A stretch of DNA of 14,531 nucleotides from Nitrospinota bacterium (GTDB taxonomy: Bacteria; Nitrospinota_A; UBA7883; JACRLM01), in the NCBI GenBank assembly GCA_015231995.1, contig JADGAO010000063.1:1-14531 (forward strand), given 5' to 3'. The notes beneath the pieces are model-generated. The model had not been told where the DNA came from. It ran no database searches and saw only the letters and a program-made list of their open reading frames with translations. Numbering within the stretch: position 1 is the stretch's first letter; every line of letters starts with the position of its first letter. The translations under genes and the position numbers were made by a program. Positions 6,103 to 12,656 of this stretch are shown one piece after another.

Positions 6103-6875
6103 GCTCCCACCTTCCATGCCACGCCCAGAGCCACAAGGACAACCACTGCCCAGCCGATGGCCGCCGCGAAGTCCAATTTGCCGTATGCCGGAAACGGAGC
6201 CATCGCCGTCTTGCCGTTGTATCCGCGCGCAGTCATAGCCTCGCTCGCTCGTTCAGCCTGTTCGAAGGAGCGGAGTAGCACGCTCCCCGCCAATACCCCT
6301 GCGGATGTCGCCGCTTGCCGCGCCCCGGTGTATCCCAGACGGACCCGCTGGGCGCAATACATGTCCGACGCCGAGTCTATCAGCGTGAATGTGTGGCGAT
6401 AGATATTCATGGCCAATTCCACCCAGCTTTCGGATACGCCCATCCACCTCAACGCGGCGAAAATACGGTGAGCCGGAGTGGTGAACCCGAGCAGTAGCAG
6501 GGCGCTGGTCGCCCCCATCACCCTCGCAGATGTCATAGCGCCCATACGCCACCCCTCTTGCGTAATGACGAGCGAAACGCCGGGCAGGGGCAAAACGGCC
6601 ATTGGCGTAACTCCGGTGAAAAACATCTGAAGCGCCATCGCCATGGCCGCCATAAATAAAGCGGGTAATAGCCGCACAGCGAGCATTTTTAATTTTACGC
6701 CGATTGACAACATTGTAACGACGCAAACGACACATATAGCCATCGGCAGTATCGGCCCCGGCGCGGCCAACACAGAGGCCAGGGTTGCGCCAGCGGCCAG
6801 AACCTTGGATCGAGGATCCATCCGCGTCAGGCGGTTTTGCCGATCAGTGTAAATGTCGGTGAATAAATCAAACAT
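6099..6875 (-). CDS. cbiQ: Cobalt ECF transporter transmembrane subunit CbiQ
   Basis: EcfT-type membrane subunit that couples CbiO to the substrate-binding CbiM/CbiN. The 258-residue version starts MFDLFTDIY at ATG 6875, overlapping the cbiN stop (GATGTTTGA). ATG 6890 (MDSGAMFD) is an alternative; neither has a strong ribosome site, which suggests coupling to cbiN. The N-terminal RLTRMDPRSKVLA is the usual CbiQ opening. Several hydrophobic spans follow, consistent with the five- to six-helix family pattern. The cytoplasmic coupling motif EQAERASEAMTARGY with its Ala-Arg-Gly box sits near the C-terminus, before a last helix (IGWAVVVLVALGVAW). A much longer upstream extension of the frame is out of register with cbiN and is not believed. 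Confidence 0.92.
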   Translation of the reverse strand: MFDLFTDIYTDRQNRLTRMDPRSKVLAAGATLASVLAAPGPILPMAICVVCVVTMLSIGVKLKMLAVRLLPALFMAAMAMALQMFFTGVTPMAVLPLPGVSLVITQEGWRMGAMTSARVMGATSALLLLGFTTPAHRIFAALRWMGVSESWVELAMNIYRHTFTLIDSASDMYCAQRVRLGYTGARQAATSAGVLAGSVLLRSFEQAERASEAMTARGYNGKTAMAPFPAYGKLDFAAAIGWAVVVLVALGVAWKVGA

Positions 6876-7149
6876 CGCGCCGGAATCCATCGTTTTTTTC
6901 TTTAGGGAAAATCGCGCGGAAACAGTATCCGCACACGAAGCCTCCGACCGCCCCGGCCGTGAGGAAAAGGAAAAGGCCAAGGTCTCCGTTGTCGGCGTCC
7001 AGCAACGGCGGCGTTGCTTTTCTTCCAGCGCTGGCCGCGAATTTCTCGACCACGGCCTCGTCCACGCCCACAAATTCGGCGGCGTAGGCGGGGGCGTTAA
7101 AGGCTATGCCCGCCAGCAATAATCCGATGACGACTGTTCGAAGTTTCAT
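6868..7149 (-). CDS. cbiN: Cobalt transport accessory protein CbiN
   Basis: Small membrane protein of 93 residues that works with CbiM in cobalt binding and transport. The N-terminus (MKLRTVVIGLLLAGIA to about residue 24) is a signal-peptide or first transmembrane segment ending APAYA. It is followed by AEFVGVDEAVVEKF, which resembles the EFGGADxxAEE region of CbiN. The C-terminal DLGLFLFLTAGAVGGFVCGY forms the second membrane helix, then a short basic tail. ATG at 7149 overlaps the cbiM stop by four bases (ATGA) with GGCGGA as a modest ribosome site. The family is poorly conserved, so the call rests on size, topology, the EFxGxDE stretch and its place between cbiM and cbiQ. Confidence 0.82.
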   Translation of the reverse strand: MKLRTVVIGLLLAGIAFNAPAYAAEFVGVDEAVVEKFAASAGRKATPPLLDADNGDLGLFLFLTAGAVGGFVCGYCFRAIFPKEKNDGFRRDV

Positions 7150-7880
7150 CTTCCGCCAAGCTCCGCTATCGCATGGGGAAGGTCTGCGCGGCGCTCGGCG
7201 AGGAACCTCAACGCGAAGGCCGTTACGAACCCTTCCATTATTCCCATCGGAACCTGCGTGGGGACGAACGCCGCGATGATGGCGAGAAACAACGAGACAA
7301 CCGATCCGTCGCCGTGTAGCGCAAGGGCCAGCTCGGCGGATGCCATTGCGTAGGTCGCCCAGTCCGATATCAACCCCGCCAGGAACGCTGAGACGAAAAG
7401 TGACAATCCAACCCGTCGCGCCACGCGGAACGCCGCATAACCGGAGAAGGCCCCGGCCACGCCCATGCTGAAGACATTGGCGGCAAGCGTGGTCAACCCG
7501 CCATGGGCGAGGAAAAGAGCCTGCAGTAACAACGTGACACTGCTAATCGCCGCAGTGAGCCAGGGGCCGAGCAGTATGGCGGCAAGGCCGGTTCCGCAAG
7601 GGTGCGACGTAGTCCCCGTGAAAGGCACGGGTATCGGCATACATGAAATCACGAATACAGCCGCGCCCACAAACCCGGCCAGCGGACGGAAGAGCGGGGC
7701 GCTCTCGCTTTTTATCCTGTATGTCCTCAACCCCATGGCGACGACCGGAACGGCGAGCAGATACCAGAACGCCGCCCATGACGCGGGCAAAATGCCGTCG
7801 GCTATGTGCATGGCGGATGCAGGCGGCGGAAACGCCAGACAGCCGTATGCGGTGGAGATAAGGGCGAAAAAGCTTTTCAT
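7146..7880 (-). CDS. cbiM: Cobalt ECF transporter substrate-specific subunit CbiM
   Basis: Membrane S-component that binds Co2+ and passes it to the CbiQO module. The 244-residue product starts with a signal peptide (MKSFFALISTAYGCLAFPPPASA). It is followed by MHIADGILP at about 24-32, the metal-binding N-terminus once the signal is removed, as known for CbiM/NikM. Also seen are the PVPFTGTTSHPCGTGLAAILLGPW block with its conserved His, QALFLAHGGLTTLAANVFSMG, and a closing FVPTQVPMGIMEGFVTA. ATG 7880 shares its A with the cbiX TGA; a TTG three bases upstream is an alternative. The gene lies directly after the cobaltochelatase, linking uptake and insertion of cobalt. Confidence 0.95.
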   Translation of the reverse strand: MKSFFALISTAYGCLAFPPPASAMHIADGILPASWAAFWYLLAVPVVAMGLRTYRIKSESAPLFRPLAGFVGAAVFVISCMPIPVPFTGTTSHPCGTGLAAILLGPWLTAAISSVTLLLQALFLAHGGLTTLAANVFSMGVAGAFSGYAAFRVARRVGLSLFVSAFLAGLISDWATYAMASAELALALHGDGSVVSLFLAIIAAFVPTQVPMGIMEGFVTAFALRFLAERRADLPHAIAELGGR

Positions 7881-8401
7881 CAATGCTCGTGGTGATGATG
7901 GCCGTGATGGCTGTCCGCAAACTTCAGCGCTTCGTCCTGGCTCATCGGCACGAAAACAGAAGCGTCCGGCGGCAGAGGATAGCTGTCGCGGTCTTCTTTT
8001 TGCGTTCTGCGGATGTCGTCTAGGCCGCGCGATTCGGCGATCCGCTTTTTCACAAGATCGAGGATCAATTCGTCATAGCCCAGGTTCTTCCCAAATATCA
8101 GCGTGACATGCGGGTATTTTTCCGCCTCGCGCCGCATCATGTTGGGGATGTCCACCCGTATGTGCAGGCCCATATGAAGGAAATAGGGGATGAGGATTAC
8201 CCGTTTCGCCCCGCTTTTCACACAGGCTTCCATGGCGTCGGGCAAATGCGGCCCCAGCCGTTCCATGTAACAGGTCGCAACGGCAATATAAGAATCGAGA
8301 TCGCGCAATCGTTGGGCCACTTCTTCCATTCCCTTGCTCGCTCCTGGCACACGGCTTCCGTGCCCAAGCAGGATCACCGCTTCACTGTTACCGCCCGGCA
8401 T
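7880..8401 (-). CDS. cbiX: Sirohydrochlorin cobaltochelatase, short CbiX type with His tail
   Basis: Inserts Co2+ into sirohydrochlorin, the committing step of the cobalt-early pathway. At 173 residues it is above the size of a single-domain CbiX(S). The catalytic histidine lies in VILLGHGSRVPGAS (about residues 9-22). The second metal-site region is ILIPYFLHMGLHIRVDIP, with two histidines four residues apart. The extreme C-terminus is HHGHHHHEH (165-173), a likely metal-binding tail of a kind known in some CbiX and other metal-handling proteins. Start ATG 8401 has AAGGA nine bases upstream and overlaps the cbiC end by 14 bases. The tail could buffer cobalt from CbiM; that is inference. Sirohydrochlorin ferrochelatase activity (SirB-like) cannot be excluded, but the operon points to cobalt. 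Confidence 0.92.
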   Translation of the reverse strand: MPGGNSEAVILLGHGSRVPGASKGMEEVAQRLRDLDSYIAVATCYMERLGPHLPDAMEACVKSGAKRVILIPYFLHMGLHIRVDIPNMMRREAEKYPHVTLIFGKNLGYDELILDLVKKRIAESRGLDDIRRTQKEDRDSYPLPPDASVFVPMSQDEALKFADSHHGHHHHEH

Positions 8402-9092
8402 CGCTCTTTTCCTTTCTGTCCGACGCGATGATAGACAGCGAATGAATCACGCTCACCGCAAGCGGACTGCCGCCGCGCCTTCCGGCAAGCGCGATGTATG
8501 GAGTGTCGAGCGACATCAGTTCGTCCTTGCTCTCCACCACATGCACGAACCCGACAGGCATGGCGATTACAAGCGCGGGGCGGACGCCGTCTTCCACGAT
8601 CATCCGGTTCAGCTCCATCAGCGCGACAGGCGCGTTGCCGAACACCGCTATCCCCCCATGCAGGGAGGATTTAGCCTTGCGGACGGCGTAGAGGGAACGG
8701 GGCAATCCCGCCGCTTTCGCTTCTTCCGCAATATCTTTATCGGCCACATGGCACAGGACGCTCTCCGGCGAGTAACCTCTGTTCGCCTTCCTCAGACGCT
8801 CTATCGAAATCCCGCCACGAATCATGTTCGAATCCACATATATAGGCGCCCCGCGCAACATCGCCTCAACCGCCGAGTCGATCGCGTTCGGCGAAAAACG
8901 CAGATTTTCCAGCAGGTCGAAACTCGCCGTGGTGTGTATCATGCGCCTCGCAACTATCCACTCGTTCGGCGAAAACCCCTGTTTATCGGCCTCTTCGTCA
9001 ATGATGTCGAAGGAGCGTTGTTCGATAGCCTCCGGTTTCATCGGCGTTTCATAAAGCGAATGCACCAGCGGGCGTTTAACTGCGCTATCCAT
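8388..9092 (-). CDS. cbiC: Cobalt-precorrin-8 methylmutase
   Basis: Moves the methyl group from C11 to C12, producing (cobyrinate) the first corrin with the final methyl pattern. The 234 residues contain PEAIEQRSFDIIDEE at about 20-34 and the catalytic-histidine segment RRMIHTTASFDLL with His53, equivalent to the essential histidine of CobH/CbiC. GAPIYVDSNMIRGGI, VFGNAPVALMEL, ALVIAMPVGFVHVVESKDEL and the C-terminal ALAGRRGGSPLAVSVIHSL are also present. All are family blocks and the length is close to the usual 210. ATG 9092 overlaps the cbiA stop by eight bases, with GAGGTGAC just upstream. The last residues after SDRKEKSD are a short variable tail overlapping cbiX. Confidence 0.95.
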   Translation of the reverse strand: MDSAVKRPLVHSLYETPMKPEAIEQRSFDIIDEEADKQGFSPNEWIVARRMIHTTASFDLLENLRFSPNAIDSAVEAMLRGAPIYVDSNMIRGGISIERLRKANRGYSPESVLCHVADKDIAEEAKAAGLPRSLYAVRKAKSSLHGGIAVFGNAPVALMELNRMIVEDGVRPALVIAMPVGFVHVVESKDELMSLDTPYIALAGRRGGSPLAVSVIHSLSIIASDRKEKSDAGR

Positions 9093-10488
9093 TAGTCACC
9101 TCTTTCAAATGCGCCGTCATCCGGCAACGTTCCACAAAACTTTCCACGGCGCGGCTATTCGCGCCCAGGCTTGCGTGCAGGTATGTGGCCAGAATATTGC
9201 CACGGCTATACCCTTCCGCCATCTCCTCCCCACGGTTGCGCCGCACAGTGTAAGCCGCGCTCCAGCCATCACAACGGAGCGGGTCTTCCACCAGCTCCGA
9301 ATAATGAAACATGTGTCCCCTGATCGTCTCCCCTTGCCCGCCCAGCAACGTGTCTCGCCGCAACGTGGCTGTCGCGTATCCCAAGGTTTTAAAAGAACGC
9401 CTCATCCGCGTCCACACAGGCATGACTCCGGCGAGAGGATATCTTGCTCCATCCGTCGTTTCCACGCCGCTGGACAGATAGATGAGGCCACCACATTCGG
9501 CGTAAACCGGTTTGCCCGATTCCGCGAACTCCGCTACAGAGCCAATCATGCTTGTGTTGCGCGAAAGCTCTTCTGCGTAAACCTCTGGATAACCTCCGCC
9601 GATGTATAACCCGTCCAGCCCGTCCGGCAGGGCTTCGTCGCGCATGGGAGAAAAAAAGATCAGCGTCGCTCCGGCGCGTTCAATCGCCTCCAACGAGTCG
9701 TGATAATAAAAGTGAAAAGCGTCGTCTCTGGCTATTCCGATACGGACCTGGCCACCGGAATTTTCCGGCAGGCGCGGAGCCGTGCGCGGAACGACGCTGG
9801 ATGCGGCAGATACGATAGCGTCAACGTCGCAATGCGTCTCAATCGCGGAGCCGAGTTGCGCGATGATTGCGGAAGTCAGCGTGCGAGCGTCGGCGGAGAC
9901 AAGCCCCAGATGCCTGGATGAAAGTTCGGGAAACGCCCCTTTGATGACGCCAGCCATCAAAGGCGGAAGGCCTGCGCTATCCAATGCCTCTCGCAATATT
10001 CTCGCGTGGTTTTCACTGCCCAGAAAGTTAGCGGCAACTCCAACGATCCGCGCGCCGCGTTCGAATTCCACAAATCCTTTTACAACGGCGGCCAGGCTTC
10101 GTCCCGCGCCTTTGGCGTTCAGGGCCAGCAGTACCGGAGCTTCGAGCAGTTCGGCAATTTCGGCGGAGCTTCCGGCGGAATTTGTTGGGCTGGCTCCGTC
10201 ATACATCCCCATTGCGCCTTCCACCAGCGCGATGTCCGCGTCGCGGGTTTTGTCCGCGAAGAGATTACGTGCGTAATCCGCCCCGCACATCCAGGTGTCC
10301 AGGTTGTAGCTTTTGCGCCCCGACGCGATGGAGAGATATGTGGGGTCGAGAAAATCCGGCCCGGCCTTGAAAGTCTGCACACGCATTCCGCGCCGTGTAA
10401 GGGCCGATGCCAGCCCCAGCGTTATGGAGGTCTTCCCCACGCCGCTACCGGAGCCGGCCACCACAATGGCCGGACATGAGCCGTTCAT
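9085..10488 (-). CDS. cbiA: Cobyrinate a,c-diamide synthase
   Basis: Glutamine- and ATP-dependent amidation of the a and c side chains of cobyrinate. The N-terminal domain is dethiobiotin-synthetase-like with P-loop VVAGSGSGVGKTS (about 9-21), FKAGPDFLDPTYL and VEGAMGMYDG. The C-terminal class I glutamine amidotransferase domain has GLYIGGGYPEVYAEEL, the nucleophile in YAECGG (Cys332), RGHMFHYSE and ATYLHA (His438). Length 467 agrees with the family. ATG 10488 is preferred to the in-frame TTG 10512 because it makes an ATGA overlap with the 28-codon ORF upstream and puts the P-loop at the usual distance; only a distant GGAG precedes it. It is the first enzyme gene after the riboswitch, so expression of the whole downstream operon depends on this junction. 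Confidence 0.95.
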   Translation of the reverse strand: MNGSCPAIVVAGSGSGVGKTSITLGLASALTRRGMRVQTFKAGPDFLDPTYLSIASGRKSYNLDTWMCGADYARNLFADKTRDADIALVEGAMGMYDGASPTNSAGSSAEIAELLEAPVLLALNAKGAGRSLAAVVKGFVEFERGARIVGVAANFLGSENHARILREALDSAGLPPLMAGVIKGAFPELSSRHLGLVSADARTLTSAIIAQLGSAIETHCDVDAIVSAASSVVPRTAPRLPENSGGQVRIGIARDDAFHFYYHDSLEAIERAGATLIFFSPMRDEALPDGLDGLYIGGGYPEVYAEELSRNTSMIGSVAEFAESGKPVYAECGGLIYLSSGVETTDGARYPLAGVMPVWTRMRRSFKTLGYATATLRRDTLLGGQGETIRGHMFHYSELVEDPLRCDGWSAAYTVRRNRGEEMAEGYSRGNILATYLHASLGANSRAVESFVERCRMTAHLKEVTNG

Positions 10489-10571
10489 TGCGCCAGCGCT
10501 CCAGTCGAACAAGCGGAAGGCGCAACGATAGCGGCGGAATAGGAAATGGAAGAAACGATAATGCGATTCAT
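10485..10571 (-). CDS. 28-codon small ORF between riboswitch and cbiA
   Basis: No known family is recognised. ATG at 10571 follows a purine-rich GGGGTGAAGGTG, the best ribosome-site candidate between riboswitch and cbiA. The frame runs 28 codons and stops in the ATGA that contains the cbiA start. The peptide begins MNRIIVSS, is rich in Ser, Ala, Ile and Val, carries one cysteine (near residue 21) and ends GALAQ. Apart from one Arg near the N-terminus it has no charged residue, so it resembles a short signal or membrane peptide. Its most likely job is to bring ribosomes to cbiA by translational coupling, letting the riboswitch act on one ribosome site. A chance ORF is possible. Confidence 0.45.
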   Translation of the reverse strand: MNRIIVSSISYSAAIVAPSACSTGALAQ

Positions 10572-10593
10572 CACCTTCACCCCGTGGTATTTA

Positions 10594-10753
10594 CGCTGGG
10601 CAGGTCTCCTGACTTGCGGCAATCTTTGGCGCCTTCCCATCCTTTTTGAGGGACAGTGGCGATCTGCCAAAGTTTTGCGCCGCATACAGTGGCGGGGGCC
10701 GTACCGGATTTATACCGGTTTCCCTTTTCAAACCGACTATCGGTTACCCAGTA
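10594..10753 (-). ncRNA. Cobalamin riboswitch controlling the cbi operon
   Basis: Read on the minus strand, the consensus pieces come in order: AAAGGGAAACCGG, AAATCCGG, ACGGCCCCCGCCACTGT, a second GCCACTGT, GATGGGAAGGCG, and the B12 box AAGTCAGGAGACCTGCC. P1 is closed by ctggg with cccag (10747-10751 with 10596-10600). It sits directly upstream of the small ORF and cbiA. No hairpin with a T-run is visible between aptamer and ORF, so control is more likely at ribosome access than by intrinsic termination; that is inference. Adenosylcobalamin binding is expected to repress. Confidence 0.95.
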
Positions 10754-10760
10754 GGTTTGG

Positions 10761-10789
10761 AATTTACATCAGCTCATAAGAACAAGCAA
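10761..10789 (-). promoter_or_regulatory. Candidate sigma70-type promoter for the cbi operon
   Basis: On the minus strand TTGCTT (10789-10784) and TAAATT (10766-10761) are separated by 17 bases. Transcription would begin near 10754, exactly where the riboswitch P1 starts. The hexamers are only fair matches, so the placement relative to the aptamer is the main support. Confidence 0.45.
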
Positions 10790-10805
10790 CTTTTTTATAT
10801 TTTTC

Positions 10806-10883
10806 GAGATTCTTCACTGCGTTACACTCCGTTCAGAATGACAATTAAGCGTTTGTCATTATTGAGCGATCGCGAAGAATCTC
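10806..10883. repeat. 78-base inverted-repeat element between the two promoters
   Basis: The ends gagattcttc (10806-10815) and gaagaatctc (10874-10883) are perfect ten-base inverted repeats. Inner sequences cagaatgaca (10834-10843) and tgtcattattg (10854-10864) are also largely inverted. The halves are related to the GTCATTCTGAG...GAAGAATCT repeat seen again at 11342-11368. It looks like a small MITE or palindromic repeat pair. No ORF or transposase is present. Confidence 0.75.
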
Positions 10884-10895
10884 CCCTTCAACTTC

Positions 10896-10925
10896 GGGAT
10901 TTCGGTTTATATTTCTTGAAATCCC
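10896..10925. repeat. Inverted repeat overlapping the cob promoter -35
   Basis: gggatttc (10896-10903) and gaaatccc (10918-10925) are perfect eight-base inverted repeats 14 bases apart. The right arm covers most of the -35 hexamer (10916-10921) of the cob-side promoter. It could be a protein-binding operator or simply part of the repeat debris around it; no regulator is encoded in the window. Confidence 0.35.
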
Positions 10926-10944
10926 AATCACCCATCCGTATACT
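10916..10944 (+). promoter_or_regulatory. Sigma70-type promoter for cobCUTS
   Basis: TTGAAA (10916-10921) and TATACT (10939-10944) are spaced 17 bases apart, each a 5/6 match to consensus. A start near 10951 coincides with the first base of the riboswitch P1. This is the clearest promoter in the window. Confidence 0.65.
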
Positions 10945-10950
10945 TGGCGA

Positions 10951-11137
10951 CAGCGAGGGTTCCGCCGCAGACTATGCGGCGGATAAAGAGGGAAGGCCGT
11001 TAAAATCGGCCGCGGTCCCGCCGCTGTAAGTGGGTACGAAAGCTTCGACCGTTGACGCGGTAAGCCACTTTCCGGATTTGGCCGGATGGGAAGGCGGGGC
11101 GATTAGGATGATCCACGAGCCAGAAAACCTGCCCGCG
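10951..11137 (+). ncRNA. Cobalamin riboswitch controlling cobCUTS
   Basis: Consensus elements in order: AGCGAGGGT (P1 and P2 side), AAAGAGGGAAGGCCG, TAAAATCGGCCGCGGTCCCGCC, GCTGTAAGTGGG with GTAAGCCACTT, GGATGGGAAGGCGGG, GGATGATCCACGAGCCAG and the B12-box end AAAACCTGCCCGCGCT, which pairs with the 5' end. An additional stem ccgccgcagactatgcggcgg lies in the P2 region. It is followed by a 380-base leader before cobC without an obvious intrinsic terminator, so the mode of gene control is not clear. Confidence 0.95.
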
Positions 11138-11517
11138 CTTTATGCATAAGGACATCTATCAGGGTTCCGGAGAAGAGCCTGGGTAGCTCCTTTCACAATC
11201 GAGGTGGCCGGTAAAACCGGGGCTGTCCGCCTTTGCGTTCATTCGCGTGAGGGAGAGCGTCGTCCTGTTGAGCCAGCGTAAAACCAGCCGATCCTTTCTA
11301 CTTCTTCCCAAGGGGGAGTGGCGCGAAGCGTCGATAGAGCTTGTCATTCTGAGCAACGCGAAGAATCTATCAAATAAAATATTCTGTTTTACTTTGATCC
11401 TTCGGTCGCCAGAGCTCCCTCAGGACGACAAAATATCGGAATCGTTTGGTTATGCAAAGCTCTCCTTGCTAAGGATGGGTTATTCGCTACAGCCCTGCCT
11501 GTCCCCGGTTAACTACC
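11138..11517 (+). other. Long leader between riboswitch and cobC, no convincing gene
   Basis: 380 bases with no gene I can support. It begins with a 14-codon frame (ATG 11142, stop before 11187) without a ribosome site. A short hairpin ccggt-aa-accgg follows near 11208. After that come repeats of the GTCATTCTGAG family around 11342-11430, with a weaker relative near 11259-11295. A 92-codon frame at 11247-11525 includes the peptide VILSNAKNL, which is simply the repeat in translation. The leader may carry the riboswitch expression platform near its start; I cannot identify a terminator. Confidence 0.6.
11342..11430. repeat. GTCATTCTGAG-type inverted-repeat element in the cobC leader
   Basis: The left end tgtcattctgag (11342-11353) and right end ctcaggacgaca (11419-11430) are inverted repeats with 10 of 12 matching. 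Internally gaagaatct (11360-11368) faces gatccttcgg (11396-11405). The unit is about 89 bases with no coding capacity. Repeats of this GTCATTCTGAGC...GAAGAATCT kind are common between genes in varied bacteria as I recall; the copy here is in the opposite arrangement to the 10806-10883 pair. Confidence 0.7.
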
Positions 11518-12123
11518 ATGGCTGAACTCATATACCTCGTCCGCCACGGGATGACCCAGGCTAATGCCGAGAAACGCTTCATCGGCTCGTCAAACCCGCC
11601 GCTAAACGAAACGGGATTGGCGCAGGCTCGCGCTCTGTCGGAAGTATTCCTGAAGCTCGCGCCAGAAAAAGTCTATTGCAGTCCACTGCTAAGGGTCACT
11701 CAAACGGCGATGAACGCAATGCCGGATATCGAAGAGCTGTCAATACTCGAAGACCTCCGGGAAGTTGATTTCGGCGAGTGGGAGAACCTCACGCAAGAAG
11801 AGATCATCGAACGCGCCCCGGAAAGGTTTGCGGTGATGCGCGGGAACCATGCGGATTTCACGTTCCCCGGCGGCGAGGCTTTGCGCGATTTTATCGCCCG
11901 TGTGGAACGGGTTGCAGACATTCTCAAACTCGATTCCTCAAAAAGCGTTGCAGTGTTCACGCATGGCGGGGTTATCCGGTATCTGGCCTGCCGTCTTCTT
12001 GGAGATGGATACGAAAAAACAGGCGAGCGTTACCTTCCGCCCGGCGTTGTCGCCGTGTTTCAACAAAACGGGGACGCGTATCGTGTTGCGTCCATTTCTG
12101 GAGGATGGCGATGGGACAGCTGA
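11518..12123 (+). CDS. cobC: Histidine phosphatase, probable alpha-ribazole-5'-phosphate phosphatase
   Basis: Phosphoglycerate-mutase-like phosphatase that removes the phosphate from alpha-ribazole phosphate or adenosylcobalamin phosphate. The catalytic RHG motif sits in YLVRHGMTQAN (His10). EVDFGEW with the general acid/base glutamate follows, and the second histidine lies in VFTHGGVIRYLACRLL. Length 201 is normal for CobC. ATG 11518 has no good ribosome site (ccccggttaactacc precedes it), so translation may be weak or aided by leader structure. The family includes many phosphatases of other substrates; the CobC assignment rests on position in front of cobU, cobT and cobS with which it overlaps. 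Confidence 0.88.
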   Translation: MAELIYLVRHGMTQANAEKRFIGSSNPPLNETGLAQARALSEVFLKLAPEKVYCSPLLRVTQTAMNAMPDIEELSILEDLREVDFGEWENLTQEEIIERAPERFAVMRGNHADFTFPGGEALRDFIARVERVADILKLDSSKSVAVFTHGGVIRYLACRLLGDGYEKTGERYLPPGVVAVFQQNGDAYRVASISGGWRWDS

Positions 12124-12656
12124 TTCTTGTGACGGGCGGGCAACGTAGCGGGAAAAGCGCGTTCGCTTTGAAGGTGGCGCAGGGCGTTTCAACGTCTCGC
12201 TACTTCATCGCCACGGCGGAGGCTGGTGACGGTGAAATGGAAGAGCGGATCGAGAAACACAGAAAAGAGCGCGAACAGAGCGGATGGACGACCATCGAGG
12301 AGCAGTTGGACATACCTTCGGCGTTACGTTCCGTACCGGAAGGGTCTGTGGCTATTGTGGATTGTCTCACTCTCTGGGTGAACAACCTGATGATGAACGG
12401 CGTGTTGACGGAGAGCGAAGCGGCTGATCGCGCTCGGCTGGCGTTGAAGGCGGCGCGGGAATCGGGCGCGTCTTTTGTGTTTGTCACCAGCGAGGTTGGA
12501 ATGGGCGTCGTGCCGATGTCGAAGGAGGGGCGGTTGTACTGCGACCTTTTGGGCAGGGTGAACCAGCGCGTTGCGATGGAATCGGATCATGTTTATTTAT
12601 TGGTGAGCGGATTGCCGCTCGCCCTGAAAGGAGGACTGGAAAGTGGGAGTTATTGA
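12111..12656 (+). CDS. cobU: Adenosylcobinamide kinase / adenosylcobinamide-phosphate guanylyltransferase
   Basis: Bifunctional enzyme that phosphorylates adenosylcobinamide and then transfers GMP to give adenosyl-GDP-cobinamide. The 181 residues open LILVTGGQRSGKSAFA, with the P-loop GGQRSGKS at 9-16. RIEKHRKEREQSGW carries His50 at the position of the guanylylated histidine. IVDCLTLWVNNLM and SEVGMGVVPMSKEGRLYCDLLGRVNQ are further family blocks. ATG 12111 overlaps cobC by 13 bases and has a GGAGG about seven bases upstream (from 12100). The frame continues far upstream through cobC, but the family N-terminus fixes the start here. The stop overlaps cobT by 14 bases. Confidence 0.95.
   Translation: MGQLILVTGGQRSGKSAFALKVAQGVSTSRYFIATAEAGDGEMEERIEKHRKEREQSGWTTIEEQLDIPSALRSVPEGSVAIVDCLTLWVNNLMMNGVLTESEAADRARLALKAARESGASFVFVTSEVGMGVVPMSKEGRLYCDLLGRVNQRVAMESDHVYLLVSGLPLALKGGLESGSY

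Noticed and set aside
10646..11029. 127-codon plus-strand frame across the control region
   Set aside because: It spans the antisense of one riboswitch, the inverted-repeat element, the cob promoter and the start of the second riboswitch, so coding is not plausible.
11142..11186. 14-codon ORF right after the cob riboswitch
   Set aside because: It could parallel the small ORF on the cbi side, but has no ribosome site and no overlap with a downstream gene, so there is too little to call it.
11159..11356. 65-codon minus-strand frame in the cobC leader
   Set aside because: Begins inside the same repeat (MLRMTSS is its reverse-strand translation) and shows no domain.
11247..11525. 92-codon plus-strand frame before cobC
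   Set aside because: It contains VILSNAKNL, the peptide obtained by translating the GTCATTCTGAGC...GAAGAATCT repeat, and has no family resemblance. It is repeat DNA, not a gene.
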